A stretch of 39,874 nucleotides of DNA from a virus (IMGVR_UViG_3300031670_000004:1-39874), one strand, 5' to 3'; counted from the first letter of the stretch, positions 30,955 through 37,512 are shown. Translations and numbers: made by a program. The notes: generated by a model from the sequence alone, not told the origin.

Positions 30955-31244
30955 TGAGTGGCATAAAGTCAATTATCAAATCCACTAAATACTCTGACGG
31001 TAGCTCACCGGCTGATTGGCCACCCACTTACCAAGATGTCCAGATGCGTGTTAAGCATACGTCCGACTCTGTTGAGTATAACCTAGACCACTCCGAGGAT
31101 CACTTAGCCGAACTTGTTGCTCAGCTGGGTAAACTACAAGGCGTAGATCGGGGTAAAGCTGAAGTGCTAGCCCAGAAAGTCTGTGCTTACTTAGATAAAG
31201 TGTATGCCGAGGTAGAGAAGTTTAAGGGACATGATGGTAGCTAA
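30954..31244 (+). CDS. Small helical protein, 96 aa
   Basis: Begins at the TAATG overlap. The N-terminus MSGIKSIIKSTKYSDG is like that of the 68-aa gene at 30637. The rest is helical (HTSDSVEYNLDHSEDHLAELVAQLGKLQGVDRGKAEVLAQKVCAYLDKVYAEVEKF) with many His and acidic residues. It overlaps the next gene. Probably a virion or lysis-module accessory; function unknown. Confidence 0.55.
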   Translation: MSGIKSIIKSTKYSDGSSPADWPPTYQDVQMRVKHTSDSVEYNLDHSEDHLAELVAQLGKLQGVDRGKAEVLAQKVCAYLDKVYAEVEKFKGHDGS

Positions 31245-31611
31245 ACATCAAGCAACAGTCAAAATAGACTCTGTAGTATCGTCTGTACCCTTACCCAGTG
31301 CCGATTTAATAATCTACCGCTTTGACCAAATAGACGCTCAACTTGAGGCGACCAATCGAAAACTAGATTTTATGACCAACGCATTTATGACTAAAGAAGA
31401 TGGGGCGAACCAAAAAGCTGAACGATTGGCACAGATTAAGGCTCTTGAAACCAGAATTATAAATCTTGAAACCAACACAACCTACTTATCAAAAACCAAT
31501 GAACGTCAGCAAGGCTCTATAGACGTTACTCGTAGATTAACTAGTTTTGGGTTGGCGGTCATGGCAATTGCTATGTCGGCGCTGGCAGTTTACTTCGGAG
31601 TCCACAAATGA
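31231..31611 (+). CDS. Coiled-coil protein with C-terminal TM helix (XhlA/spanin-like)
   Basis: 126 aa from the first ATG (31231); a second ATG at 31234 has a better distance from AAGG. Residues about 30-95 are coiled-coil (FDQIDAQLEATNRKLDFMT, ALETRIINLETNTTYLSKTN). The C-terminal segment LTSFGLAVMAIAMSALAVYFGV is a clear membrane helix with a short basic end. Coiled coil plus C-terminal TM helix resembles XhlA-type lysis accessory proteins. It is followed by a holin and a lysozyme. Confidence 0.6.
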   Translation: MMVAKHQATVKIDSVVSSVPLPSADLIIYRFDQIDAQLEATNRKLDFMTNAFMTKEDGANQKAERLAQIKALETRIINLETNTTYLSKTNERQQGSIDVTRRLTSFGLAVMAIAMSALAVYFGVHK

Positions 31612-31922
31612 GCGATCCACAGAAAATCATCCACATTCATTATCATGTTCGCCAGGGATGGCTCAGTGCTTTATTAAATAAATTTAATACTGATCCTAAA
31701 CTTCAATACAAAATTCACATAACTATGACTTATGTCTGGGTAGTCAATATGATTGTAGCTATTGGTGTATTTGTTTTTGCACAAGGGCTATGGCAAAAAG
31801 CAAGCATTCTTTACTTGGTCCTCGTATCTCTTTACGCCAACTTCGCAACCGATTATGGTGCAGTTCCAGGATCCGAAGCGACTATAAGTGCCCAAAATGT
31901 AGAAGGAAGGGTTGGTAAATAG
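31608..31922 (+). CDS. Putative holin, 104 aa
   Basis: Overlaps the previous gene by 4 nt. The N-terminal 35 residues are basic/His-rich, then two strong hydrophobic segments follow: about 41-60 (TYVWVVNMIVAIGVFVFAQG) and about 66-82 (SILYLVLVSLYANFATD). The gene directly precedes the GH25 endolysin, the classical holin position. It would permeabilise the inner membrane at the end of infection. The two-TM layout suggests class II. Assigned by topology and context. Confidence 0.65.
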   Translation: MSDPQKIIHIHYHVRQGWLSALLNKFNTDPKLQYKIHITMTYVWVVNMIVAIGVFVFAQGLWQKASILYLVLVSLYANFATDYGAVPGSEATISAQNVEGRVGK

Positions 31923-32810
31923 ATGCTTCCGTTTGAAGATATATCATACGCTCAAGGTCCTTACAATATGTCAGCCAACACCGACCCTATGGTAATGATG
32001 AAGGCATCAGGCTACTATACTGGCAGCCTACAACCCTACCTCGATAGTCAATTAGATAGAAACTATGCCGATGCCAAACAGTACGGCAAGATACCGTACA
32101 TGTATCACTTCTTTGTTCCAGCCGTAGACCCAAATGTACAGGCTGCATGGTTCTTAAGAGCCGTATCACCACTAGCCGTCGGCGATGGCTATGCAGTAGA
32201 TGTAGAAATTGACGGTCCTAATCTAGTCGCAGATGTTTATACCTTTGTAACAGACCATCACAAGAATACTGGTTGTTATCCTTGGGTGTATATTAACCGT
32301 TACTTACGCCAGAAATACGACTGGTCAGCAGTCTTTGCTTTATGTAGCGAATGGATTGCTGCACCTGACGTTGCCTATACCGCCAATATCCCTGGCGTCG
32401 GTGTCTATGTAGCTCAACAGGGGCCAATAGTTAATGGTGTAGATACTGACGAATATTTTGGCACATTAGAATCAATAAAGAGTTATACTTATGGATATGT
32501 TAAACCACAGCCAGTCCCAGTTGCACAACCTACGCCAGCGTCGGTTCCGGCTACCCCCGTGGTTGTTTCCCCAACCCCGACGCCAACCCCTGTTCCGGTA
32601 ACGGTCACACCCTCCCCCACGGCTCCGGTTACAGTTGATACTCCCGTCTCAACCAGACCACCGGAGAGTTCTTTGAGTGTAGCTGCCGAAAACAAAAATA
32701 ATCCATCAAGAAACTCCACTCTCACACAAGCTACGGCAGCTACCCAAAATTCTAACCTTTTCACTTGGCTAATGAACATTCTAAAGGCTCTCGGGAGATT
32801 TTTTACATGA
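31923..32810 (+). CDS. GH25 lysozyme-type endolysin
   Basis: 295 aa. Residues 1-190 form a GH25 barrel: start FEDISYAQGPYN with the first catalytic-site Asp, KASGYY, IPYMYHFFVP (strand motif), GYAVDVEIDGPN with the D-x-E catalytic pair at about 96-98, CYPWVYINRY, and WIAAPDVAYT / GVYVAQQG. It would cut the beta-1,4 bond of peptidoglycan. A Pro/Thr/Val-rich linker (about 196-245) leads to a C-terminal amphipathic/hydrophobic stretch FTWLMNILKALGRFF that may help the enzyme cross or disturb the membrane. The next ATG overlaps its stop by 4 nt. Confidence 0.88.
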   Translation: MLPFEDISYAQGPYNMSANTDPMVMMKASGYYTGSLQPYLDSQLDRNYADAKQYGKIPYMYHFFVPAVDPNVQAAWFLRAVSPLAVGDGYAVDVEIDGPNLVADVYTFVTDHHKNTGCYPWVYINRYLRQKYDWSAVFALCSEWIAAPDVAYTANIPGVGVYVAQQGPIVNGVDTDEYFGTLESIKSYTYGYVKPQPVPVAQPTPASVPATPVVVSPTPTPTPVPVTVTPSPTAPVTVDTPVSTRPPESSLSVAAENKNNPSRNSTLTQATAATQNSNLFTWLMNILKALGRFFT

Positions 32811-34216
32811 GCGACTTGCCCGTCCACACCACGGTTGACGAAGAGACTAAAAACCTTTTAGAGTTCTATCCCCCGCATCCACCTCGTACCTCGACCCCTG
32901 AATATAACGCTACCCATGTTCTATTAACGCACACTCTAAATATGCCCTGTAGAGATTGTGGAGTGCGGCACACCACGCTTGCTGACCCTATCGCTAACCC
33001 TCTAGGAGCTAAAGACCTAGAAACCCACCACTGGCCATTGCAACGAGAGTTTGCCGACGCCATCGACCCCATGAAAGTCAATAAAGAATACCCTGAAGTT
33101 ACCGACAGGGACTCGTTAAACAAGTTTATTGACAGTCCTAAGAATATGTTGGTCCTTTGTGTAACTGGTGATACAAAAGTGATGATGGACAACGGTAAGT
33201 CTAAACCCATTAAAGACATTGTTGTTGGGGATATGGTGGTTGGCCACGATTTAGGTGCATACGAGGTAACCGCAATAATGAACCGTGAAGTAAACGAACC
33301 TCTTTATAATATTAACGGTGTTAAAATGACCCATAATCACCCAGTGCTAACTAGAAACGGTTTCGTCGAGGCATCTCTTCTGGAAGTAGGGCAAGTTATT
33401 TACCAAGTCGGGGTGTTCTTTCCTTATATGCTCCGTTTGCGACGGATAAAGTCTAAGGTTTTCAATAGCATTATTCGTCCTATTGCCATCGATATGATGA
33501 ATACGTTCCTCTGGCTTAAGTTTACGGCTAAGATGTTTCTCCATGACATATCGATGTTGTTGCATGGCACGATATTTACCGCTGCTTTCCCTGACACTAA
33601 TTCTTATATACCCCTTAGTCGTGACAGCAGGGGCAACGAACGGCTGGAAACTACGGGGTTTAGAGTTCAACAGTTTCAACCGACAAGTATTGGAACAGGT
33701 CTTTTTAATTCTTCGCTTAAGTTGCCAATCATAAACCGTGATTTCTTTACCGCAAATTTCACACTGGACAATACCCTTAGGAATACCCGCCTGTTGACGA
33801 CGCTTAGAAGAACACTCCTTGGAACAGGTTTTGTACCTAAACGCCAAATGGTTGACAATCCGAAAACTCGTGCCACAAATAACACATTTTTTAATCGTTT
33901 GTTGGTCAGGCTTACTCTTAAGACTGGGTGGATTTCTGTCAATCATATATCTATCTCTGATTATATAGGAAAGGTATACGACATACAAGTAGAAGGTTCG
34001 CATAGCTTTATAGCTAACAATATCGCTGTTCATAACTGTGACGTAGACCATCGTAGCCCTACTAGGGGCATTCATCACATTGGAGATGCTTTGGAAGCCT
34101 GTAAACGCTTTATTATAGATGGCTACATTCTAGATGATGTGGCCACTAATGCAGCGACAGACTTAGCCAAAGACGCTCAACTAACAGCGAGCGAAGTCCC
34201 TAACCAACAAATATAA
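32807..34216 (+). CDS. HNH nuclease-like protein interrupted by an intein
   Basis: 469 aa precursor from the ATG at 32807 (ATGA overlap with the lysozyme stop). Exteins are residues 1-117 and 411-469; spliced, they give 176 aa. The extein contains CRDCGVRHTT, an ETHH motif, NMLVL joined to CDVDHR, and GIHHI, giving an HNH arrangement. The intein (residues 118-410) sits exactly in this presumed active-site motif, as many inteins do. Excision would be needed to restore the protein. The role of the spliced protein is uncertain, possibly nuclease or recombination related. It follows the lysis module. Confidence 0.82.
   Translation: MSDLPVHTTVDEETKNLLEFYPPHPPRTSTPEYNATHVLLTHTLNMPCRDCGVRHTTLADPIANPLGAKDLETHHWPLQREFADAIDPMKVNKEYPEVTDRDSLNKFIDSPKNMLVLCVTGDTKVMMDNGKSKPIKDIVVGDMVVGHDLGAYEVTAIMNREVNEPLYNINGVKMTHNHPVLTRNGFVEASLLEVGQVIYQVGVFFPYMLRLRRIKSKVFNSIIRPIAIDMMNTFLWLKFTAKMFLHDISMLLHGTIFTAAFPDTNSYIPLSRDSRGNERLETTGFRVQQFQPTSIGTGLFNSSLKLPIINRDFFTANFTLDNTLRNTRLLTTLRRTLLGTGFVPKRQMVDNPKTRATNNTFFNRLLVRLTLKTGWISVNHISISDYIGKVYDIQVEGSHSFIANNIAVHNCDVDHRSPTRGIHHIGDALEACKRFIIDGYILDDVATNAATDLAKDAQLTASEVPNQQI
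33347..33946 (-). CDS. Antisense zinc-finger HNH homing endonuclease inside intein
   Basis: 199 aa from the ATG at 33946; the frame extends further upstream but the promoter and a weak AGAGATAG site favour this start. Two Cys-rich knuckles occur at residues about 21-49 (CVICGTSF...TCSKEC) and 62-90 (CEICGKEI...TCSNTC). A linker domain follows (VTTKGYIRISV). The HNH_3 core HRYVMEKHLSRKLKPEERIHHIDGNRTNNAIENLRLYPSQTEHIRKEH lies at about 130-177, with HH, N and H. It would cut intein-less alleles and promote copying of the intein. Its C-terminal codons overlap intein block B in antisense. All expected motifs are intact. Confidence 0.88.
   Translation of the reverse strand: MIDRNPPSLKSKPDQQTIKKCVICGTSFRIVNHLAFRYKTCSKECSSKRRQQAGIPKGIVQCEICGKEITVYDWQLKRRIKKTCSNTCRLKLLNSKPRSFQPFVAPAVTTKGYIRISVRESSGKYRAMQQHRYVMEKHLSRKLKPEERIHHIDGNRTNNAIENLRLYPSQTEHIRKEHPDLVNNLPYFQKRCLDETVSS
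33960..33988 (-). promoter_or_regulatory. Antisense promoter for the intein endonuclease
   Basis: On the minus strand: TTGTAT (33988-33983), 17 nt, TATAAT (33965-33960), then 13 nt to the ATG at 33946. It lies inside the intein block F coding sequence. A chance match is possible, but spacing and -10 are consensus. Confidence 0.55.
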
Positions 34217-34226
34217 GGAGAATAAT

Positions 34227-34412
34227 ATGAGTTTTACAAAATTAGTAGGCGCCTACGCCAAGTATGTACCGCTTGTCGTGCCAGTTTTACTGGTAGTCGT
34301 TCAGGCTCTAGTAGATAACGGTTATGTGTCGGTGAGCGGTCACACACTAGCCTTAGTCAATGTATTACTGGCTGCCGTCGGCTTTCACGCTCTGCACGTT
34401 AGGACGAAGTAA
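34227..34412 (+). CDS. Small two-helix membrane protein, possible second holin
   Basis: 61 aa with AAGGAGAATAAT before the ATG. Two hydrophobic segments are visible: residues about 13-29 (VPLVVPVLLVVVQALVD) and about 41-56 (LALVNVLLAAVGFHAL), joined by a short turn (NGYVSVSGHT). This is a holin-like hairpin. It lies after the intein-bearing gene and could serve lysis together with, or as an alternative to, the holin at 31608. Confidence 0.58.
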   Translation: MSFTKLVGAYAKYVPLVVPVLLVVVQALVDNGYVSVSGHTLALVNVLLAAVGFHALHVRTK

Positions 34413-34591
34413 TGGACTTCCTCGAGCGCCGATACCAACAACTAACGGTATCGGAGCTTGGGGAACAGTTAGCTAATCTAACCGAACAAATGTGGGACAC
34501 TATGGACTTTTTACACGCCATACAAATAGGACGCATTGCCCTTATGAACGAGATACAACGCCGTGGCAAACCACAACAAACAGTTCAATAG
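34412..34591 (+). CDS. Small helical protein, 59 aa
   Basis: The ATG at 34412 overlaps the previous stop (TAATG). The product MDFLERRYQQLTVSELGEQL... is helical, rich in Gln, Met and charged residues (LANLTEQMWDTMDFLHAIQIGRIALMNEIQRRG). It overlaps the next gene by 29 nt. No recognised motif. Confidence 0.55.
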   Translation: MDFLERRYQQLTVSELGEQLANLTEQMWDTMDFLHAIQIGRIALMNEIQRRGKPQQTVQ

Positions 34592-34925
34592 GCACCATGT
34601 GTTTTTCACGGGGCAAACCTACCGCAAGAACCCCCGCCTTAATGCCTTACGCAGCCAACCTGGGTTAGTAATCCCAATTTATAAACCAGACCACGCCCTA
34701 CTCCACTGTGAGATGAGACCAACGCCAGTACCAGACATTGATGCTGCCTACTGGTTCTATAAGTCTATCGTCACTCCCTACACCCCAGAACAGCCTAGAC
34801 TACAGACATTAGAGCAAGCTATCGGCTGGTTTGCTATGACCGACAATGAGCCGACAGCCGAACACCTACATGAACAGATGGGCTACTTCTTACTACATGA
34901 CGAACGGGAGGATAGGGCAGCATGA
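34563..34925 (+). CDS. HNH-like/unknown phage protein, 120 aa (GTG start)
   Basis: Starts at GTG 34563. The N-terminus FNRHHVFFTGQTYRKNPRLNALRSQPGLVIPIYKPDHALLHCEMRPTP has H-H...N...H-x3-H spacing that resembles a degenerate HNH-type motif seen in many small phage proteins. The C-terminal half is helical (AIGWFAMTDNEPTAEHLHEQMGYFLLHDE). Whether it is catalytic is not clear from the sequence. It is tightly packed with its neighbours. Confidence 0.5.
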   Translation: MANHNKQFNRHHVFFTGQTYRKNPRLNALRSQPGLVIPIYKPDHALLHCEMRPTPVPDIDAAYWFYKSIVTPYTPEQPRLQTLEQAIGWFAMTDNEPTAEHLHEQMGYFLLHDEREDRAA

Positions 34926-35104
34926 CTACCGATAGACCAGATAACCCCGAAGTAACTCTTTATCAGCTAGAGTGGTCGCAGCGCCCTAGATTAGACCTAG
35001 TTCAGAGACAGGCTTTTCTTAGAGAAGTAATCGGCAGTATGACCATTGAATTAGAGGTAATAGTAGGCGAAATCTGGCGGCAGGAAGACGAGAGTTTTTA
35101 TTGA
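34922..35104 (+). CDS. Small protein, 60 aa
   Basis: ATGA overlap with the previous gene. The product MTTDRPDNPEVTLYQLEWSQ... is acidic and probably helical in its second half (LDLVQRQAFLREVIGSMTIELEVIVGEIW). Function unknown. Its stop overlaps a possible ATT start of the next gene. Confidence 0.5.
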   Translation: MTTDRPDNPEVTLYQLEWSQRPRLDLVQRQAFLREVIGSMTIELEVIVGEIWRQEDESFY

Positions 35105-35186
35105 AGCCTATGACCCAGATAAAGACGTCAGTATTGATATTAACCTAGCTGGCGAGACGGCACATATCACCAGAGAGAATACTACG

Positions 35187-35456
35187 GTGTTCGGCTTTCT
35201 AGGGGCTTTGTCAATATATGACCACATCTTCTATGTCCCTGAAGACCAAGAGGAGACCGAGGATACGACCTGTACCTATATATTCAAGGACGTCGATGGC
35301 TACGATAAGTTTCTAGCTTACCTGTTAGATAACTACTACGAGGCACACTTGAACCTAGTTGAAGTGGCTGAGTGTGATGTTGAGGCGTGGGAAAACCACA
35401 CCTTTAAGGACGTAAGGGGTGAGGCTAGCTTCCCCCAGAAATGGGAAGTTGAGTAA
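35187..35456 (+). CDS. Acidic phage protein, 89 aa or more
   Basis: The GTG at 35187 is the first canonical start and has GAGAG upstream. The frame is open back to 35064 and appears coding (DPDKDVSIDINLAGETAHITRENTTV reads as a continuous beta-rich N-terminus), so the true start may be an ATT at 35100 that overlaps the preceding stop. The protein is acidic (EDQEETEDTTCTYIFKDVDG). Last rightward gene; converges with the leftward operon. Function unknown. Confidence 0.55.
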   Translation: MFGFLGALSIYDHIFYVPEDQEETEDTTCTYIFKDVDGYDKFLAYLLDNYYEAHLNLVEVAECDVEAWENHTFKDVRGEASFPQKWEVE

Positions 35457-35631
35457 GCGAAGAAGTAAGCCGGGAACTACGATTACTTTTATACTTACGG
35501 ACTAACTTATCCAATAGACGCTCGTACTTACCGCCTTGGATTTCGTAGTAGAGGGTGTAGGATATTGAGTTGTTTAATATTCTAGTCAAAGGCGAGTCTA
35601 GGTTCTCTTGCAGGGGGGTGCGACTCTTAAT
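35425..35631 (-). CDS. Possible small CDS without canonical start
   Basis: After the RusA stop, AGGAG is followed by an open frame of about 68 codons that reads like a protein (TRILNNSISYTLYYEIQGGKYERLLDKLVRKYKSNRSS) but has no ATG or GTG; ATT, CTG or an internal TTG are the only starts. It overlaps the end of the opposite-strand gene by 32 nt. It may be a real gene with a rare start, a decayed gene, or chance. Confidence 0.35.
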   Translation of the reverse strand: MKSRTPLQENLDSPLTRILNNSISYTLYYEIQGGKYERLLDKLVRKYKSNRSSRLTSSLTQLPISGGS

Positions 35632-35645
35632 CTCCTAGTTTTATA

Positions 35646-35996
35646 TTAGTCCTCTAACGAGTAAACATCAACCTCAACCCGAGGGTTTAACTTGTCCCAC
35701 TCCTTGAACGCTGTATACTGGCGGATCTGGCGGTCATTCTCATAGATGCCAGCCTTTTGCATTACATCAAACAGTAAGCTGGGATCAAGGTCATTGCGCT
35801 TACTAGGATACCAAACAGTCACTTCCACGCCCACATCACCTTTCAGGGGTTTCTTGCGCCATTGACGCTTTAATTGTAGGGTGGCTAGTGCCTCAAAGTC
35901 TAAGGCACTAGCTGACTTAATAGAGGCTATTTTAGAACCATAGCGGACGATCCGCCGGCTATTGCTCTTGCTCTGTAGGTGACCCAGTATTACCAT
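35646..35996 (-). CDS. RusA-like Holliday junction resolvase
   Basis: 116 aa. The motif KRNDLDPSLLFDVMQKAGIYENDRQI (residues about 67-91) has the spaced acidic residues (Asp 69, Asp 71, Asp 88) and the ND/DD-x-x-I pattern of RusA catalytic sites. The N-terminus provides basic strands (RRIVRYG, QWRKKPLKGDVGVEVTVWYP). It would resolve branched DNA produced by replication and recombination before packaging. It overlaps the 64-aa gene upstream. Last clear gene of the leftward replication/recombination operon. Confidence 0.8.
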   Translation of the reverse strand: MVILGHLQSKSNSRRIVRYGSKIASIKSASALDFEALATLQLKRQWRKKPLKGDVGVEVTVWYPSKRNDLDPSLLFDVMQKAGIYENDRQIRQYTAFKEWDKLNPRVEVDVYSLED

Positions 35997-36153
35997 CTCG
36001 CTCAGCTTTTTTTTTGGCTCTAGCTAGTACTGCTAGGGCACTCATCTTTTTAGCATATTCGGGATCTTTGAACGGCAGATATGGGTTCTTACGTTTCTTG
36101 GCTAGTTCCGAGAAATAGCCATCGGGTCTAATGGTGGTGTACTTAATGGTCAT
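35959..36153 (-). CDS. Small basic protein, 64 aa
   Basis: The product MTIKYTTIRPDGYFSELAKK... is Lys/Ala-rich (YAKKMSALAVLARAKKKAERDG) and ends with an acidic/Gln tail. It lies between the OB/SSB-like gene (3 nt upstream) and RusA (38-nt overlap). Probably DNA-associated; no recognised family. Confidence 0.55.
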   Translation of the reverse strand: MTIKYTTIRPDGYFSELAKKRKNPYLPFKDPEYAKKMSALAVLARAKKKAERDGNTGSPTEQEQ

Positions 36154-36156
36154 TTA

Positions 36157-36582
36157 TTACTCCAGGAAGTCAGATGGTATGGTATCGTCATCGGTATCTT
36201 CATTTACCTCTAGTTTACCATTAGCGTCAATACTACCAAGTTGGGTTTTAATTGACTTGCCGGCTTCAAAGCCCTCAAATGGTTTCCAAAAGACCTTGAA
36301 GTCCATATAGCTGCGACCAGTCTTTTCGGACTTAATCTCGCCCAAGGGTTCGATACGCACCTTACAGCCGATCTCGATCTCGCTGAACTTACTGTGCAAT
36401 ACAGTCGAGTCCCATACAGATACATCGCCCTTATCGGTCTTGATGACGTATAGGCGCGACTCATTAGCCCCGACGTTATCTTTCTTGCTAACATATACAC
36501 CCTCAATCGGTGACTCTCGATCCCAAGTTACACTATCGTTTATAGACACTTCATTCCACCCGTCTTTAGTTGTTGTTGCCAT
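36157..36582 (-). CDS. Putative ssDNA-binding/OB-fold protein
   Basis: 141 aa. The beta-rich core has VSINDSVTWDRESPIEGVYVSKKDN and GCKVRIEPLGEIKSEKTGRSYMDFKVFWKPF. It ends with an acidic tail and a short hydrophobic tip (NEDTDDDTIPSDFLE), similar to the protein-interaction tail of SSBs. It sits between nuclease and resolvase genes, so a role in recombination/replication is likely. The OB fold is inferred. A ribosome site (AAGGAGGAC) precedes the ATG. Confidence 0.55.
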   Translation of the reverse strand: MATTTKDGWNEVSINDSVTWDRESPIEGVYVSKKDNVGANESRLYVIKTDKGDVSVWDSTVLHSKFSEIEIGCKVRIEPLGEIKSEKTGRSYMDFKVFWKPFEGFEAGKSIKTQLGSIDANGKLEVNEDTDDDTIPSDFLE

Positions 36583-36592
36583 ATTGTCCTCC

Positions 36593-37393
36593 TTACTTTA
36601 ATTCACTTATTTTCTTAACATTCGGTGTAATAAACCGATACAAGCTAAGCACTTCCAAGAATTTGTCCTCACAGTCTTTAACAGTTAGATTGAGTTCACT
36701 AGCCTTAAGCGTGTTAAGCACACCATCCTTGCCGATACGCACTACCATTAAATCTGTAGGGTACTGTTTACTAAAATCAATCCCGGGCTTTAAGCGAGTG
36801 GCCTTTTCCTCTCGGTAAGCTAAGTTGTACGCTCCGAGTTGCATAAAGTTCTCTAAGTACACACCTTTAGGCGCAGTCCGACTAGAGTTGCTTGACTTCC
36901 AGTCCACCATCACGATCTGCCCGTCAATCTCTAGGATGGCATCAAATTTGCCAGCGTAGTTATACTTACGGGAATAACAGACCTTTTCGACTGACAGAAC
37001 TTTCGGGTCAACCGAGTCAAACCAAGCACCAAATGCTTCCAACGGTTTCTCGATCTCGGGCGTGATATCCATCGGTTCGCCTTTTAAGTAGGCTTCCACG
37101 GCAGCATGGATTAGTGTACCGGTGTCTTTGCCTTTGTCACCCTTAACAAGATAGGCTTTCTTGGCTGTCTCTAGTAGTTCCTCGGTTAATGGTTGACCGA
37201 TCTCTGGCGTTAGTTTCTTGACGGCTTCATTCAATGGCCAGAGCATTAGAGCAGGTTTGTTTAATACCGCACTAAGTACGCTAGTTACACCAACCGGGCT
37301 TTGTTTAGTTTCCTCGATAGTGTAGCGATTTCTGGCGTGTTCATTAAAGTGCAAGGTTACACTGTTGTTATACATTTTGGTTGTTTCACTCAT
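36593..37393 (-). CDS. PD-(D/E)XK exonuclease (Cas4/RecB-like family)
   Basis: 266 aa from the ATG at 37393, which has GGAGAGCG upstream and overlaps the stop of the 40-aa gene; the longer frame into that gene is not the start. The motifs are DTGTLIHAAVEAYLKGEP (His 96), AGKFDAILEIDG (Asp 151), MVDWKSS (Asp 164, Lys 166) and ENFMQLGAYNLAY (Gln 185, Tyr 189), the nuclease core of PDDEXK_1/Cas4-type enzymes. It would resect DNA ends. Recombination partner genes (SSB-like, RusA) follow. Confidence 0.82.
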   Translation of the reverse strand: MSETTKMYNNSVTLHFNEHARNRYTIEETKQSPVGVTSVLSAVLNKPALMLWPLNEAVKKLTPEIGQPLTEELLETAKKAYLVKGDKGKDTGTLIHAAVEAYLKGEPMDITPEIEKPLEAFGAWFDSVDPKVLSVEKVCYSRKYNYAGKFDAILEIDGQIVMVDWKSSNSSRTAPKGVYLENFMQLGAYNLAYREEKATRLKPGIDFSKQYPTDLMVVRIGKDGVLNTLKASELNLTVKDCEDKFLEVLSLYRFITPNVKKISELK

Positions 37394-37512
37394 GATCGCT
37401 CTCCAATCCACACACAGAAATCGCTCAGACTGCCACGGATACCTGAATGCTCGCAATCACTCAGGTATAGCTCGTAGTAGCGGCTAATTTCTTCGGCTGT
37501 TAGTTGTTCCAT
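37390..37512 (-). CDS. Leaderless small protein, 40 aa
   Basis: The ATG at 37512 lies 6 nt after the -10 box of promoter PL2, so the mRNA would be leaderless. The product MEQLTAEEISRYYELYLSDC... is helical and ends SDFCVWIGERS. ATGA overlap with the nuclease gene suggests coupled translation. Function unknown. Confidence 0.55.
   Translation of the reverse strand: MEQLTAEEISRYYELYLSDCEHSGIRGSLSDFCVWIGERS

Larger units (their letters stand above)
33158..34036 (+). mobile_element. Intein carrying an antisense homing-endonuclease gene
   Basis: 293 residues. Block A: Cys1 then VTGDTKVMMDNGKSKPIKDI...GDMVVG. Block B: MTHNHPVLTRNGF with T-x-x-H. Blocks F and G: YIGKVYDIQVEGSHSFIANN and IAVHN followed by +1 Cys. 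All known cis-splicing residues (Cys1, T/H, penultimate His, Asn, Cys+1) are present. Between B and F, about 165 residues have no LAGLIDADG or HNH motif in the sense frame; the DNA there codes for an HNH protein on the other strand. Confidence 0.88.

Noticed and set aside
33420-33930. Sense-strand mid-region of the intein as a conventional endonuclease domain
   Set aside because: No LAGLIDADG, HNH or other catalytic motif is visible in the sense frame, while the antisense frame has complete zinc knuckles and an HNH core.
33158-34036. Group I or group II intron instead of an intein
   Set aside because: The insertion stays in frame with protein-level splicing blocks at both ends; no intron core RNA motifs were noticed and the frame is open throughout.
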